The notes under the pieces were generated by a model. The model made no database searches. It was not told the origin of the DNA and saw nothing but the letters and a program-made list of their open reading frames with translations. Shown one piece after another: positions 1 through 8,183 of a DNA stretch of 34,878 nt. Origin of the DNA: an uncultured Solirubrobacterales bacterium. Its GTDB lineage: Bacteria; Actinomycetota; Thermoleophilia; Solirubrobacterales; 70-9. Position 1 is the stretch's first letter. Each line of letters begins with the position of its first letter. The stretch is from the NCBI GenBank assembly GCA_903933815.1, contig CAIZLN010000079.1, forward strand, positions 1-34,878. Direction: 5' to 3'. The position numbers were made by a program, and so were the translations under genes.

Positions 1-89
1 GCCATTTCCGGCGCGACATCAAGATCGCTCGGCCCGCCCCCCTGGGCGGACTTGACTTCGGGAGCAGCTATTCCGGAGGAATTGGCCAT
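1..89 (-). CDS. N-terminal fragment of an unidentified gene leaving the window
   Basis: An open frame runs from ATG at 89 (or the adjacent ATG at 92) to the window edge, giving 29 residues (MANSSGIAAPEVK..., ending DLDVAPEM). It is divergent from the PucR-type gene. A TAATAT hexamer ends exactly 6 bases before the ATG at 89, the same spacing seen at other starts here, so a leaderless start is likely. The SDLDVA stretch faintly recalls the N-terminus of formate-tetrahydrofolate ligases, but 29 residues are too few to name it. Confidence 0.5.
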   Translation of the reverse strand, partial: MANSSGIAAPEVKSAQGGGPSDLDVAPEM

Positions 90-95
90 CATTGA

Positions 96-101
96 ATATT
101 A
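96..101 (-). promoter_or_regulatory. -10 box (TAATAT) of the truncated divergent gene
   Basis: Read on the minus strand, TAATAT is followed by 6 bases and then ATG at 89. It lies in an AT-rich island (about 93-180) that contrasts with the GC-rich surroundings. No good -35 is visible. Confidence 0.5.
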
Positions 102-115
102 TTTATAAATTAGGC

Positions 116-132
116 AGCATTTCTTAGCATTT
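116..132. repeat. Direct repeat AGCATTT x2, one helical turn apart
   Basis: AGCATTT occurs at 116-122 and 126-132, a 10-bp period. This places both copies on the same DNA face, between the two divergent promoters. It may be a regulator half-site array. Confidence 0.35.
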
Positions 133-174
133 TGGCAAGGCATCCGTAGTAGATGTTATAAGTCTGGTTATAAC
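132..174 (+). promoter_or_regulatory. Putative promoter and operator of the PucR-type gene
   Basis: TTGGCA (132-137) is followed after 18 bases by TTATAA (156-161), a plausible sigma-70-type promoter with a leader of about 55 bases to the GTG at 224. A perfect inverted repeat, GTTATAA-6 bp-TTATAAC (155-174), covers the -10. An operator used for autoregulation is the natural reading, but it is inferred. Confidence 0.4.
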
Positions 175-223
175 TTCTTTCGAACGAGAACCGTGGAGAA
201 ACCTCCAACCCGAAGTAGCAGAC

Positions 224-1348
224 GTGGTCGAGCCCGAGCTGCCTGCCGTGGCCGCCGAGATACTCGAGACGATCGGCCGTGAAGTTCCGGGCTACGCAAT
301 GCCGCTCGAGGGCTCCTTTGGCCGCGGCGTCCACCGGGGCGTGGCCGAGGCCCTCAGGCAGTTCGTGGGCCTGATCCGTAACCCTGATGCCGGCCGTGGG
401 CCTTCCCGCAGCGTCTACGTAAGCCTGGGCAGGGGTGAGTTCGAAAGCGGGCGTACCCTCGACTCGCTGCAAGCCGCCTATCGGGTCGGAGCAAGGATCG
501 CCTGGCGCCGGATTGCCGCCGCCAGCCTCGAGGCTGACCTCGATGGCAAGACGCTGAGCCTGCTTGCGGAATCGATCTTCGTCTACATCAATGAGCTCTC
601 ATCAGATTCCACCGAGGGTTATGCCGAGGCCCAGTCCGAAGGACTCGGCGAGAGGCTTCGGCATGAGCGCGATCTGATCGCTGCCCTGTTGCGCCATCCA
701 CCGATGGCTGGCACCGAAATCCACCCGCTTTGCGCCGCCGCCGGGTGGCAGTTGCCAGAGCGGGCTTCCACACTTTCCTGTCACGAGCGCGACCTGGCCG
801 AGATCACCCGTTTCCTCCCGATCGAGGTGATCTCGGCCATGGTCGATGCGACTGGCTGCATCGTGATACCTGACGCTGCCGGACCGGGTCGGCTGAGACT
901 CCTCCGGAAGGCGGTCGGAGGAAGATCCGCCAGCCTCGGTCCCGAGATGGCAATCAGCGAACTTCGGACCTCCTGGCGACTCGCTGGAAGTGCTCTCAGG
1001 GCGATCGAGGCAGGTGCGATCAGGAGTTCAGGGTTGACCAGGGCTGACGAACACCTCGCTGACCTCGCCCTTTTCGAGAGCCGGGATCTGATTTCCCGCC
1101 TCGGACGCAGCCGGCTGGCTCCACTCGAAAACCTGACTCCGAACGCGAAGTCACGAATGGCGGAGACCACGGCGGCCTGGCTCGATCACCGGGGGAATGC
1201 CGCCGAGATGGCCCGTGCGCTGCACATCCATCCACAGACTGCCAGGTACAGGGTTGCCCGATTGCGGGAGCTGTTTGGTGATTCGCTCGACGACCCACGC
1301 TCCCGCTTCGAACTGGAACTCGCAATCCGTGGAAAGGAGACCGTGTGA
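224..1348 (+). CDS. PucR/CdaR-type helix-turn-helix transcriptional regulator
   Basis: This 374-residue cytoplasmic DNA-binding regulator has a C-terminal PucR-type helix-turn-helix at about residues 312-371 (AAWLDHRGNAAEMARAL, then HIHPQTARYRVARLRELFG). The N-terminal 300 residues are helical and resemble the sensor part of PucR-family actinobacterial regulators. I see no recognisable ligand-binding motif in them. The start is GTG at 224, because no ATG lies in frame after the stop at 125-127; no strong ribosome site is visible. The stop overlaps the enoyl-CoA hydratase-like start (GTGA), so both are probably translated from one message and the regulator may control that gene. An inverted repeat upstream suggests autoregulation. 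Family assignment is firm; the effector is unknown. Confidence 0.85.
   Translation: MVEPELPAVAAEILETIGREVPGYAMPLEGSFGRGVHRGVAEALRQFVGLIRNPDAGRGPSRSVYVSLGRGEFESGRTLDSLQAAYRVGARIAWRRIAAASLEADLDGKTLSLLAESIFVYINELSSDSTEGYAEAQSEGLGERLRHERDLIAALLRHPPMAGTEIHPLCAAAGWQLPERASTLSCHERDLAEITRFLPIEVISAMVDATGCIVIPDAAGPGRLRLLRKAVGGRSASLGPEMAISELRTSWRLAGSALRAIEAGAIRSSGLTRADEHLADLALFESRDLISRLGRSRLAPLENLTPNAKSRMAETTAAWLDHRGNAAEMARALHIHPQTARYRVARLRELFGDSLDDPRSRFELELAIRGKETV
1334..1339 (+). promoter_or_regulatory. Ribosome binding site AAGGAG for the overlapping hydratase gene
   Basis: AAGGAG lies inside the end of the PucR-type gene, 5 bases before the GTG at 1345. It fixes that start and supports coupled translation. 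Confidence 0.65.
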
Positions 1349-2118
1349 AGCCCGTCAGGCTGGACCGGGACGGCCCACTGGCCACCATCACGATCGACAG
1401 CCCACCCCTGAATCTCTTTGACACCGAGATGATCAAAGGGCTCGACCGGGCGATCGAAAGCCTGCAGGCAGACCTGCCGCGGGCACTGCTGATCCGAGCC
1501 GAAGGCAGGGTGGTGTCCGGCGGCGTCAATGTCGCCGAGTTCGAAGGCCTGAGTCCGGCTCAAGGCTCGAAACTGTGGTCTGAGCTGCTCTCTCTGGTTG
1601 ATCGCGTCGAGGCCCTGCCACTTCCAGTGGTCTTCGCCGCCCACGGACTGACCCTGACCGCAGCCTTTGAGCTCTCACTGGCCTGCGATCTGATTCTCGC
1701 CTCTGAGTCCGCCAGCTTCGGCCTGGTTGAAACCGTGGTCGGGCTCACCCCTTCGATGGGTGGCCCTCAGCGGCTGGCCGAGCGGGCCGGCTCCGGACGG
1801 GCCCGCCAACTTGTCATGACCGGCGACCTCTTCGACGCCTCAACGCTTGAACGGTGGAACGTGATCAACGAGGTACTGCCCGACGATCAACTTGCCGGCC
1901 GGGCCGACTCGCTTTCGCGGCGCCTCGCCGAGGGTCCGACCCTGGCCCATGCCATGACGAAACGCATTCTCCGGGCGTACGTCGAAGGTGGCGTTCCGGC
2001 GGCGGACCGGGTGACCCGCCGTGACGCTGCCGAGTTGTTTGCCACCGAGGACCTGATCGGGGCAGTGCGGACGTTCCTTGAGGAAGGTCCGGGAAACGCT
2101 CGCTTCTCCGGTCGCTAA
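1345..2118 (+). CDS. Enoyl-CoA hydratase/isomerase family protein with altered oxyanion motif
   Basis: This 257-residue protein has crotonase-fold length and layout. The two glutamates equivalent to the catalytic pair of rat enoyl-CoA hydratase (E144/E164) are present as E109 (AAFELSLACD) and E129 (FGLVETVVGL). The glycine run before the first Glu, normally GGG, reads TAA (105-107). The usual GAD of the other oxyanion strand reads GVN (60-62). Hydration of an enoyl-CoA is therefore plausible, but substrate or even reaction may differ, since crotonases include isomerases, hydrolases and decarboxylases. The GTG start overlaps the regulator stop. The next gene begins 28 bases downstream but has its own upstream hexamer. 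Confidence 0.8.
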   Translation: MKPVRLDRDGPLATITIDSPPLNLFDTEMIKGLDRAIESLQADLPRALLIRAEGRVVSGGVNVAEFEGLSPAQGSKLWSELLSLVDRVEALPLPVVFAAHGLTLTAAFELSLACDLILASESASFGLVETVVGLTPSMGGPQRLAERAGSGRARQLVMTGDLFDASTLERWNVINEVLPDDQLAGRADSLSRRLAEGPTLAHAMTKRILRAYVEGGVPAADRVTRRDAAELFATEDLIGAVRTFLEEGPGNARFSGR

Positions 2119-2145
2119 ACCGGGTCCATAGTTCATCATTGACCC

Positions 2146-4125
2146 ATGGCGTTCAAGGCAATCAGGCTCGACTCCGGTGGCGGTCTCTCGGCGACCGTCA
2201 TTCCGGAGGCAGGGATGATCACTGTTTCCCTGGCCTTTGAGGGTGAGGAGTTCCTGGGCCAGCGCCATGGGCTTGCCGGATACGTTGAGTCGTCCAGCAC
2301 GATGGGAATCCCGATCCTCTACCCCTGGGCCAACCGACTGGCCCGTGACTCCTGGAAGTTCGGCTCCCGGCCGGCCAGGATCGATCCGGATGCCAGCCAC
2401 ATCAAGCGGGATTTGAACGGCCTCGCGATTCACGGCACGCTGGCGGCGTCCCCACTCTGGGAAGTCAACGAGGCAAAGGCCGGGGATGACCTGGGCTCGG
2501 CCACTGTGAAAGCGACCCTCGAATTCGGTGACCACCCGGAACTGCTCCAGACCTTCCCCTTCCCCCACCGGCTCGAACTGGAGTTCCGTCTCGCCGGACC
2601 GAAGCTGAGCGTGCGAACGACGGTCACTCCGACGGGTGAGTACGCGGTACCACTGGCTTACGGGTTCCATCCGTACCTGACCCTGCCCGGCAGCAGGCGC
2701 CCTGAATGGACCGTGCGCCTTCCCGCCATGTTTGCCCTGGAAACCGACTCCCGCCAGATCCCGACGGGTATTGGCAAAGCAACTGATGCTCATGAAGGTC
2801 CTCTGGAAGATCGGGACTACGACGACGCCTGCTCAGGCCTGGAAGACGGTGCCAGGTTCTCGGTCGCTGACGAACGCCACCAGGTCACGGTCAGCTTTGA
2901 ACGCGGATACCGGGCCGCCCAGATCTATTCACCTGCCGGGGAAAACTTCATCTGCTTCGAACCGATGAAGGCTCCCACCAACGCGCTGGTCAGTGGCCGG
3001 GATCTGGCCTCTGTCGAACCGGGTGACAGCGATATCTCCGAGTTCAGCATTGCGATCGGCAAGCCGGAGCCACCATCGACAACCAGCCAGGTCCATTCCG
3101 TGGGTAAGGGTGTCGAGCATGGAGGGTCGGTGAATCAACCCTCAACAGCGCCGGACAGAGGCCCAGCTCCCGGTTCCGCAGAGGCCGGGAGATCGGTGTC
3201 GACACGTTTCCGGATCGATCGCGAAGACCCCGCCGAGAGCGTTCGAAGAGTCGCCCGCAGCCGGGTGGAGTCAGCAGTGGCCAGCCTGCGTCAAGGGGCC
3301 GAATCCGACAGGGCCACGGCAGTACACACTGCCCGGAAGGACATGAAGAAGATGAGGTCGGTGCTGCGACTGGTCCGAGGCGAGCTCGGCAAGAAGACCT
3401 ACCGCGAAGAGAACCGCCGCTTTCGCGATGCGGCCAGACTGCTTTCGACCACACGTGACACCGAAGTCCTGGCTGGGACCCTCGATGCGGTTCTCCGTGA
3501 CTATCCGAGTGACGGCCCGTCGGTTGAAGGCCTGGCGAAAGACCTCGAACGACGCCGTCAACGAGCTTCTTCGGAAAGGGGAAGCTCTATCGAAGCATCT
3601 CTCGGTGAAGCCGCCGACCGGATCGAGGGCGGAGGCCGGATGATCGCGAGCTGGCCGCTCACGGAATCAGGCTGGAAGATGTTCGAGCCGGGCTTGAAGC
3701 GCTCCTACTCGGCAGGATGCAGGGATCTCGAGAGGGTGGATAAGTGTTTCCGTCGTGACCGAAGACCCGAGTCGGAGCTCATGCATGACTTCCGAAAGAG
3801 AGTCAAGGACCTCTGGTACGAGACGAGACTGCTGCGTGAAGCGTGGCCGGCCGGGCTGGAGGGGCCGGAGGCGGAAGCCGGCCTGCTTGCGGACCTGCTC
3901 GGCGAGTACAACGACCTCTCGGTACTGGCGGAAGAAATCGAGACCCGCCGTAGCGCGCCCGGCGAAGGTGAAGGGCACGATCAGGACGACTTCTCGGTGC
4001 TGGTAGAAACGATCGATGACCGCCAGAGCGTTCTGCTCGGCGAGTGCATTCCGATTGCCCGACGGCTCTTCGCTGAAGAGCCCGGCGCCTTCACGGCCAG
4101 AATCGGTGCCTACTGGTCAGCCTGA
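2146..4125 (+). CDS. Aldose 1-epimerase-like domain fused to a CHAD domain
   Basis: This single 659-residue frame carries two unrelated modules. Residues 1-305 are an aldose 1-epimerase (galactose mutarotase) domain: WANR at 61-64, H96, H175 (YGFHPYL), DD at 226-227 and the putative catalytic E272 (CFEPMKAP). Residues 306-350 are a Pro/Ser/Gly-rich linker. Residues about 355-655 form a CHAD domain, an all-helical basic fold with conserved histidines known to bind polyphosphate, seen in VHTARKDMKK (H394), MHDFRKRVKD and LLGEYNDLSVL. No signal peptide is visible, so it is probably cytoplasmic. I see no frameshift. An internal ribosome site and GTG at 3130 could also produce the CHAD part alone. 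A CATCAT hexamer 6 bases before the ATG is a weak leaderless -10. The gene converges with the VIT gene, 6 bases away. Confidence 0.85.
   Translation: MAFKAIRLDSGGGLSATVIPEAGMITVSLAFEGEEFLGQRHGLAGYVESSSTMGIPILYPWANRLARDSWKFGSRPARIDPDASHIKRDLNGLAIHGTLAASPLWEVNEAKAGDDLGSATVKATLEFGDHPELLQTFPFPHRLELEFRLAGPKLSVRTTVTPTGEYAVPLAYGFHPYLTLPGSRRPEWTVRLPAMFALETDSRQIPTGIGKATDAHEGPLEDRDYDDACSGLEDGARFSVADERHQVTVSFERGYRAAQIYSPAGENFICFEPMKAPTNALVSGRDLASVEPGDSDISEFSIAIGKPEPPSTTSQVHSVGKGVEHGGSVNQPSTAPDRGPAPGSAEAGRSVSTRFRIDREDPAESVRRVARSRVESAVASLRQGAESDRATAVHTARKDMKKMRSVLRLVRGELGKKTYREENRRFRDAARLLSTTRDTEVLAGTLDAVLRDYPSDGPSVEGLAKDLERRRQRASSERGSSIEASLGEAADRIEGGGRMIASWPLTESGWKMFEPGLKRSYSAGCRDLERVDKCFRRDRRPESELMHDFRKRVKDLWYETRLLREAWPAGLEGPEAEAGLLADLLGEYNDLSVLAEEIETRRSAPGEGEGHDQDDFSVLVETIDDRQSVLLGECIPIARRLFAEEPGAFTARIGAYWSA
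3121..3132 (+). promoter_or_regulatory. Possible internal ribosome site and GTG start for a separate CHAD protein
   Basis: GGAGGG (3121-3126) precedes an in-frame GTG (3130-3132) inside the linker between the epimerase and CHAD domains. Spacing is short (3 bases). If used, it would give a free CHAD protein of about 331 residues. Confidence 0.3.
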
Positions 4126-4131
4126 GCCGAA

Positions 4132-4908
4132 TCAGCTGATTCCCTGAAGCAGGACTCCAACCAGATAGGCAACTGCTGCGGCAGACCCCCCCAGGGCGGC
4201 AGTTTCGAAGGCTCCCCTCCAGGCAGACTGTCCGATGACCAGCGCCTTGAGGAGACCGACCAGCGCAAATGCGACGCCGGTCAGAACTGCCGCAACCAGA
4301 AAGGGTGCACCGAAGGTTCCTGGAAAGGCGAGGTTCACCAGAAACGGCAATAACGGGATCGCTCCGATGGCGAGAAACGCGACAAAGGTGGCGGCCGCCG
4401 AGCGGGAGGCCGATCCACTGTCTGAAGGAAAACCGAGCTCCTCCCTCATCATCATGTCGACCCACCGCTCACGGTCACTGGTGATCACCTCAACCGCCCG
4501 CTCAAGATCTTCCCCGCTGAACCCCTTGGCCGCGAAAAGCTGACGGACCTCCTCCCGCTCACCTTCCGGGTAGAGGTCGATATGCCTTTCCTCGGCCCGG
4601 CGGGCGACTTGCCTTTGCTGCTCGGCAGCCCGGGTGCCGAGAAAATTGCTCACTGCCATGCTGAACCCATCGGCGAACAGATTCGCCAGTCCCATGATCA
4701 AAACCACCCTCGAAGCCAGGCTGGCACCGGCCGCTCCTGCAACCACCGCGAAGGTGGTGACTGCTCCGTCGATCGCTCCGTAGACAAAATCCCGGACGTA
4801 GCTGGTGGAGGGCGCGCGGGACAGTCGCCGTCTCACCCCGTCGGGGGTGTGTTGTTCCTCAAGGTCGGAGTCGAGACCTCGTTTGCGGTCCAGCGAGCGG
4901 CTGATCAC
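4132..4908 (-). CDS. VIT1/CCC1-family Fe2+/Mn2+ transporter
   Basis: This 258-residue membrane protein matches the vacuolar iron transporter family. TM1 carries DGAVTTFAVVAG (47-58) and TM2 carries GLANLFADGFSMAVSNFLG (73-91). A charged cytoplasmic segment (about 96-160) follows, rich in Glu and Met (EERHIDLYPEGEREE, WVDMMMREELG), like the metal-binding domain of plant VIT1. Three further hydrophobic spans complete a five-TM layout. The family exports or sequesters Fe2+ and Mn2+ by proton antiport; in a bacterium this would mean metal efflux. The start is GTG at 4908, with TATGTT exactly 6 bases upstream, so it probably has its own leaderless message although it lies 35 bases after the DUF2252 gene. 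Confidence 0.88.
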   Translation of the reverse strand: MISRSLDRKRGLDSDLEEQHTPDGVRRRLSRAPSTSYVRDFVYGAIDGAVTTFAVVAGAAGASLASRVVLIMGLANLFADGFSMAVSNFLGTRAAEQQRQVARRAEERHIDLYPEGEREEVRQLFAAKGFSGEDLERAVEVITSDRERWVDMMMREELGFPSDSGSASRSAAATFVAFLAIGAIPLLPFLVNLAFPGTFGAPFLVAAVLTGVAFALVGLLKALVIGQSAWRGAFETAALGGSAAAVAYLVGVLLQGIS

Positions 4909-4914
4909 TCCGCA

Positions 4915-4920
4915 AACATA
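4915..4920 (-). promoter_or_regulatory. -10 box (TATGTT) for the VIT transporter
   Basis: On the minus strand TATGTT is followed by TGCGGA and then GTG at 4908, a leaderless-type arrangement. Confidence 0.5.
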
Positions 4921-4943
4921 TTCCGTCCTGCCGACGAGTCCCC

Positions 4944-6335
4944 TCAGATGCCTCGCTCGGCTGGCAGGCGACCAGACCTGACTGCCCCTCCCAGCGCCTC
5001 GAAGTCCTGTTCGGACCGATCAGCGTAGGCCTTGGCCCAGTCTACGATCGCGCCGTCGAATACCTCCGACTGACCCAGATAGCCGTCAATAGCTGCCGAT
5101 CCGGGGCTCTGGCTGTGAGCCCGGGCCAACAGCCTGCCGCACAGGGTCGCGTACCGGAGGAAGCTGTCTGCCGACAGCAGATCCAGACTGACCGAACCCT
5201 TCATGTCGCGAAACTGCCTGACATAGAAATCCACTCCGGCACTTGTCCGAACCCAGCCCAGAAACGGGTCCGAGGCAGCCTGAAGCACCTGCTGGCACGA
5301 GACCACCCGGTAGCCCTCCAGCCTGCGGTCCCTGTCACCGAGGCCGCGAATCGGCATCGGCTTGATTCGACCCCAGGTTTCGAGGACGGAAGGCTGCGCC
5401 TCCTTGAACTGAAGAAACAGAGGGAAGTCCGACGGACCCAGCATCAGGGCAATCGCACAGCGGGTACCGACGCTGCCTACGCCGACGATGCGCAAGGCGT
5501 AGTCAACCATTCGGAACTTTGAAAAGACCAGACTCAGATCCGGGCGCAGAGTCTCCAGATAGCGTTCGATCACATGCTCCACTTCATCCCTGCCTATCGC
5601 GGTGAAGTGCTGGAGGATCGGAGGCTGATCGACGATCTTCGGGACCCCGTCCACGTCCGATGTCGTGATCTGCCTGAGCACTTCTGCGGAGTTCTTCCTG
5701 CGTGCCTTTCTGTTCAGCTTGTGCAGCTGCTCGAGGACCTCGCCGGAAGCCAGGGACTCCAGATCTTCGTACTCAACCCGGTAGTAGTACCGGTCGAGGG
5801 CAGACATCTCGTGGAGCTCGCGCGTTGTCGTGCGGTACGAACGGACTGCGGCGCGTGTCGCTTCAAGAACCTGGTCTTCCCGAAAACCGTTGTGTCGGGA
5901 GCCGATCATGACGCTGCCGGCCAGCCGCTTCACATCCCATTCCCAGGGCGCGGGGGCGGACTCATCGAAGTCGTTGAGGTCAAAGAGCAGCCTCCGCTCC
6001 GGGCTGGCAAAAAAGCCAAAGTTGGCTACGTGGGCATCCCCGCAACTGACCGCGAAAATATCCGTCCGGGCTTCGTCGGCGAGGTCGTTGGCCATCACTG
6101 CGGCGGTTCCCCGGTAGAAGGCGAACGGCGACTCCAGCATCCGCCCGATCCGCACCGGGACCAGGCCCTGAAGGCGCGATGAATTCTGCTTCTCGATGAT
6201 CGCCACCGGATCCCGATCGGATGGGTGAGGCTCACAGTGTCGGGTTCGCGGCATGGTCGACCTCAGACTCTTGCCCCAGGCGCGCGCGTCAGACGTACTG
6301 TGCTCGAAGCGGAATGAAGGGTCCACCCTGGCCAT
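4944..6335 (-). CDS. DUF2252 family protein (first copy)
   Basis: This 463-residue protein of unknown function is clearly DUF2252. Diagnostic segments are PVRIGRMLESPFAFYRGTAA, CGDAHVANFGFFASPERR and LLFDLNDFDESAPAPWEWD. The GDAHxxNFG then FDxNDFDE pattern resembles the catalytic loop and metal-binding DFD of aminoglycoside phosphotransferase-like kinases, so a kinase-like fold is my inference, not a demonstrated activity. Its ATG overlaps the helicase stop by one base (TGATG), implying translational coupling to that gene. A second DUF2252 gene lies at 27401-28957, with the same motifs but a different N-terminus. No signal peptide or membrane span is seen. Confidence 0.88.
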   Translation of the reverse strand: MARVDPSFRFEHSTSDARAWGKSLRSTMPRTRHCEPHPSDRDPVAIIEKQNSSRLQGLVPVRIGRMLESPFAFYRGTAAVMANDLADEARTDIFAVSCGDAHVANFGFFASPERRLLFDLNDFDESAPAPWEWDVKRLAGSVMIGSRHNGFREDQVLEATRAAVRSYRTTTRELHEMSALDRYYYRVEYEDLESLASGEVLEQLHKLNRKARRKNSAEVLRQITTSDVDGVPKIVDQPPILQHFTAIGRDEVEHVIERYLETLRPDLSLVFSKFRMVDYALRIVGVGSVGTRCAIALMLGPSDFPLFLQFKEAQPSVLETWGRIKPMPIRGLGDRDRRLEGYRVVSCQQVLQAASDPFLGWVRTSAGVDFYVRQFRDMKGSVSLDLLSADSFLRYATLCGRLLARAHSQSPGSAAIDGYLGQSEVFDGAIVDWAKAYADRSEQDFEALGGAVRSGRLPAERGI

Positions 6336-8104
6336 CAGGACAGGTCCCGGAGGAGGATGGCGTTGCCTTTTTCCAGCTGGTCACGGGTCGCTTTGCCAAC
6401 CGCTGTGGCACCGGTCATCCGGTTGATCCGGGCATGAACCTCGCGGTGGCTCTCGCCTGTCCTGCGGGAAACGTCGGCGACCATCGCGCGACGCTCTGCC
6501 CGCAACCGCTCCCGGGCCGCAAAGGCTGATTCCCTTGCGGGCACCCCGGACTCTGGTGGGGTGGCCGGCCGCTCAGGAGCAATCCCTCCATCAGCAGCCA
6601 GACCAGACGACCCGGCTTGCGCGGCCTTCTGCCTGATTACGCCGCCGGTCACCGCCGACACCGGGTCGGGAACGGTGTCGATGTCATCGGTGGCGAAAAG
6701 CTGCATCGTCGTCTGGGCAAGGATTGCTTCATCGAGTTCAGCCCCGGTGGAGCTGAGCGCCTGAAAACCTTGTCCGGGCTCGGAGCGCTCCGGTAGCTCG
6801 CTGTCGAGTTCCTCGAGCTCTTCGTTCAGGCCAGGAGCCAGATCAATCGCGTGACGGCGCTCCCGCTCGATCTCGAACGCCAGCTGCTTGAGGCGTCCGT
6901 CGGCCGGGAGCAACAGGTAGCTCATCTGCCGCTTCGGCGAAGGGGTCGTCCGGATGAACCGGCCAACCACCTGGCGAAAGAAGAGTTCCGTTCGGGCAGC
7001 GGTCGCGTAGACACCCACTCTCAGCCGGGGGATGTCCACGCCTTCGGAGACCATCAGCACCGACACCAGCCAGCGTTGGTCGGAGGCGGCAAAAGAGGTG
7101 ATCCTGGCGCTGGCACCGGCCTCGTCGCTCATCACTATCTCGGGCGGCTCGCCGGAAACGAGGCTGAGCCGGCGGGCGATTGCCCGGGCGTGGTCCTGGT
7201 CCGAGGCCACCACCAGGCCACCGGCGTCGGGATGACCGGCCTCCCTCACCTCAGTCAGCCGGACATCGGCGTCGGAAAGGACCTTGCCCATCCACTCGCC
7301 CCCCGCGTCGAGGGCGGTCCGCAGACGGCGGGCCGACTCAGCGGCCGGAAGGACAAGATCGAAATCAGCCGACCGCATCTGGCCGTCACTGATCCACTCC
7401 ATCTCGCCGTCGTACGGGAGAAAGGTGATCGGACGGCAGACCCGGTCGACCAGAGCTTCCGGATAGCCGTAGGTGAAGTCCGCTGTGCTCAACCCGTCAT
7501 CGTCATAGCGGACCCACGGGATCGCTTCATCGTCAGAGCGGAATGGCGTGCCGGACAGCAGCAGTCTGAAGGTTGCCTCGCCGAATGCCTGCTTCGCACT
7601 TTTGCCCCAGCTGGCCTGCTCGCCCATGTGATGTGGCTCGTCCGCGATCACCAGTGTCGGCCGACGAGCGGCAGACTGATGGAGCGCCGGACCAGCGGCA
7701 ACCGTCTGGTACGTGACCGCCACTCCGTGGAAATCCGATGTCTCAGGCCCGTCGGCGTTGGGCCGGTTCGGTTCGAGGTCTATTCCGTAGCGGGCGGCGT
7801 CCAGTGCCCACTGCCGACAGATATGGGTGGTCGGACCGATGATGACGACCCGTCGCACCCGCCCGCTGCTCAACATCTCGTGTGCCACCCTGAGGCCGAA
7901 GGTGGTCTTTCCCGCCGCAGGGGTGGCAGAAGCGAGAAATCCGGTGTGCGGGTGCGTGCGGACAACCTCGAAGGCCCCCTGCTGCCAATCCCTCAACGGT
8001 CGGTCGACCGGCCACGGAGGCAGATCAGCCCCTGCCGTCGCGGGGTTGGTCGCCGGGTGTCCTCCGGACGGCTCGAAACCAGGTGTCAAAGACGATGTAG
8101 TCAA
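6335..8104 (-). CDS. DEAD/DEAH-box superfamily II helicase
   Basis: This 589-residue ATP-dependent nucleic-acid translocase is of the type III restriction Res-subunit/UvrB-like kind. Motif order is Walker A ATPAAGKTT (60-68), motif II DEPH (155-158), motif III SGTPFRSD (184-191), motif V SEGVDIPRL (353-361) and motif VI QVVGRFIRT (378-386). The C-terminal 150 residues are charged, with a helical basic tail that could contact nucleic acid. Nuclease and methylase motifs are absent, and no R-M partner is next to it. The frame begins with TTG at 8104; no ATG or GTG precedes the helicase domain, and TACTCT lies 9 bases upstream. It is followed directly by DUF2252 and preceded by DUF1461 on the same strand. 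Confidence 0.85.
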   Translation of the reverse strand: MTTSSLTPGFEPSGGHPATNPATAGADLPPWPVDRPLRDWQQGAFEVVRTHPHTGFLASATPAAGKTTFGLRVAHEMLSSGRVRRVVIIGPTTHICRQWALDAARYGIDLEPNRPNADGPETSDFHGVAVTYQTVAAGPALHQSAARRPTLVIADEPHHMGEQASWGKSAKQAFGEATFRLLLSGTPFRSDDEAIPWVRYDDDGLSTADFTYGYPEALVDRVCRPITFLPYDGEMEWISDGQMRSADFDLVLPAAESARRLRTALDAGGEWMGKVLSDADVRLTEVREAGHPDAGGLVVASDQDHARAIARRLSLVSGEPPEIVMSDEAGASARITSFAASDQRWLVSVLMVSEGVDIPRLRVGVYATAARTELFFRQVVGRFIRTTPSPKRQMSYLLLPADGRLKQLAFEIERERRHAIDLAPGLNEELEELDSELPERSEPGQGFQALSSTGAELDEAILAQTTMQLFATDDIDTVPDPVSAVTGGVIRQKAAQAGSSGLAADGGIAPERPATPPESGVPARESAFAARERLRAERRAMVADVSRRTGESHREVHARINRMTGATAVGKATRDQLEKGNAILLRDLS

Positions 8105-8113
8105 CGGCGCGGG

Positions 8114-8119
8114 AGAGTA
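8114..8119 (-). promoter_or_regulatory. -10-like box (TACTCT) upstream of the helicase
   Basis: On the minus strand TACTCT is followed by 9 bases and then TTG at 8104. It could serve a near-leaderless message separate from the DUF1461 gene. Confidence 0.3.
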
Positions 8120-8183
8120 GGCATCGGTCCGGTCGGAAGCCGCGATTCCAGATCTGAAGCGAAGCGATCCGGAGGCGTCGTCA

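Noticed and set aside
2146-4125. Frameshift or sequencing error joining two genes in the epimerase-CHAD frame
   Set aside because: Both domains are in one frame with a normal linker and no local change of codon pattern. It cannot be excluded without relatives, so I kept the fusion as real.
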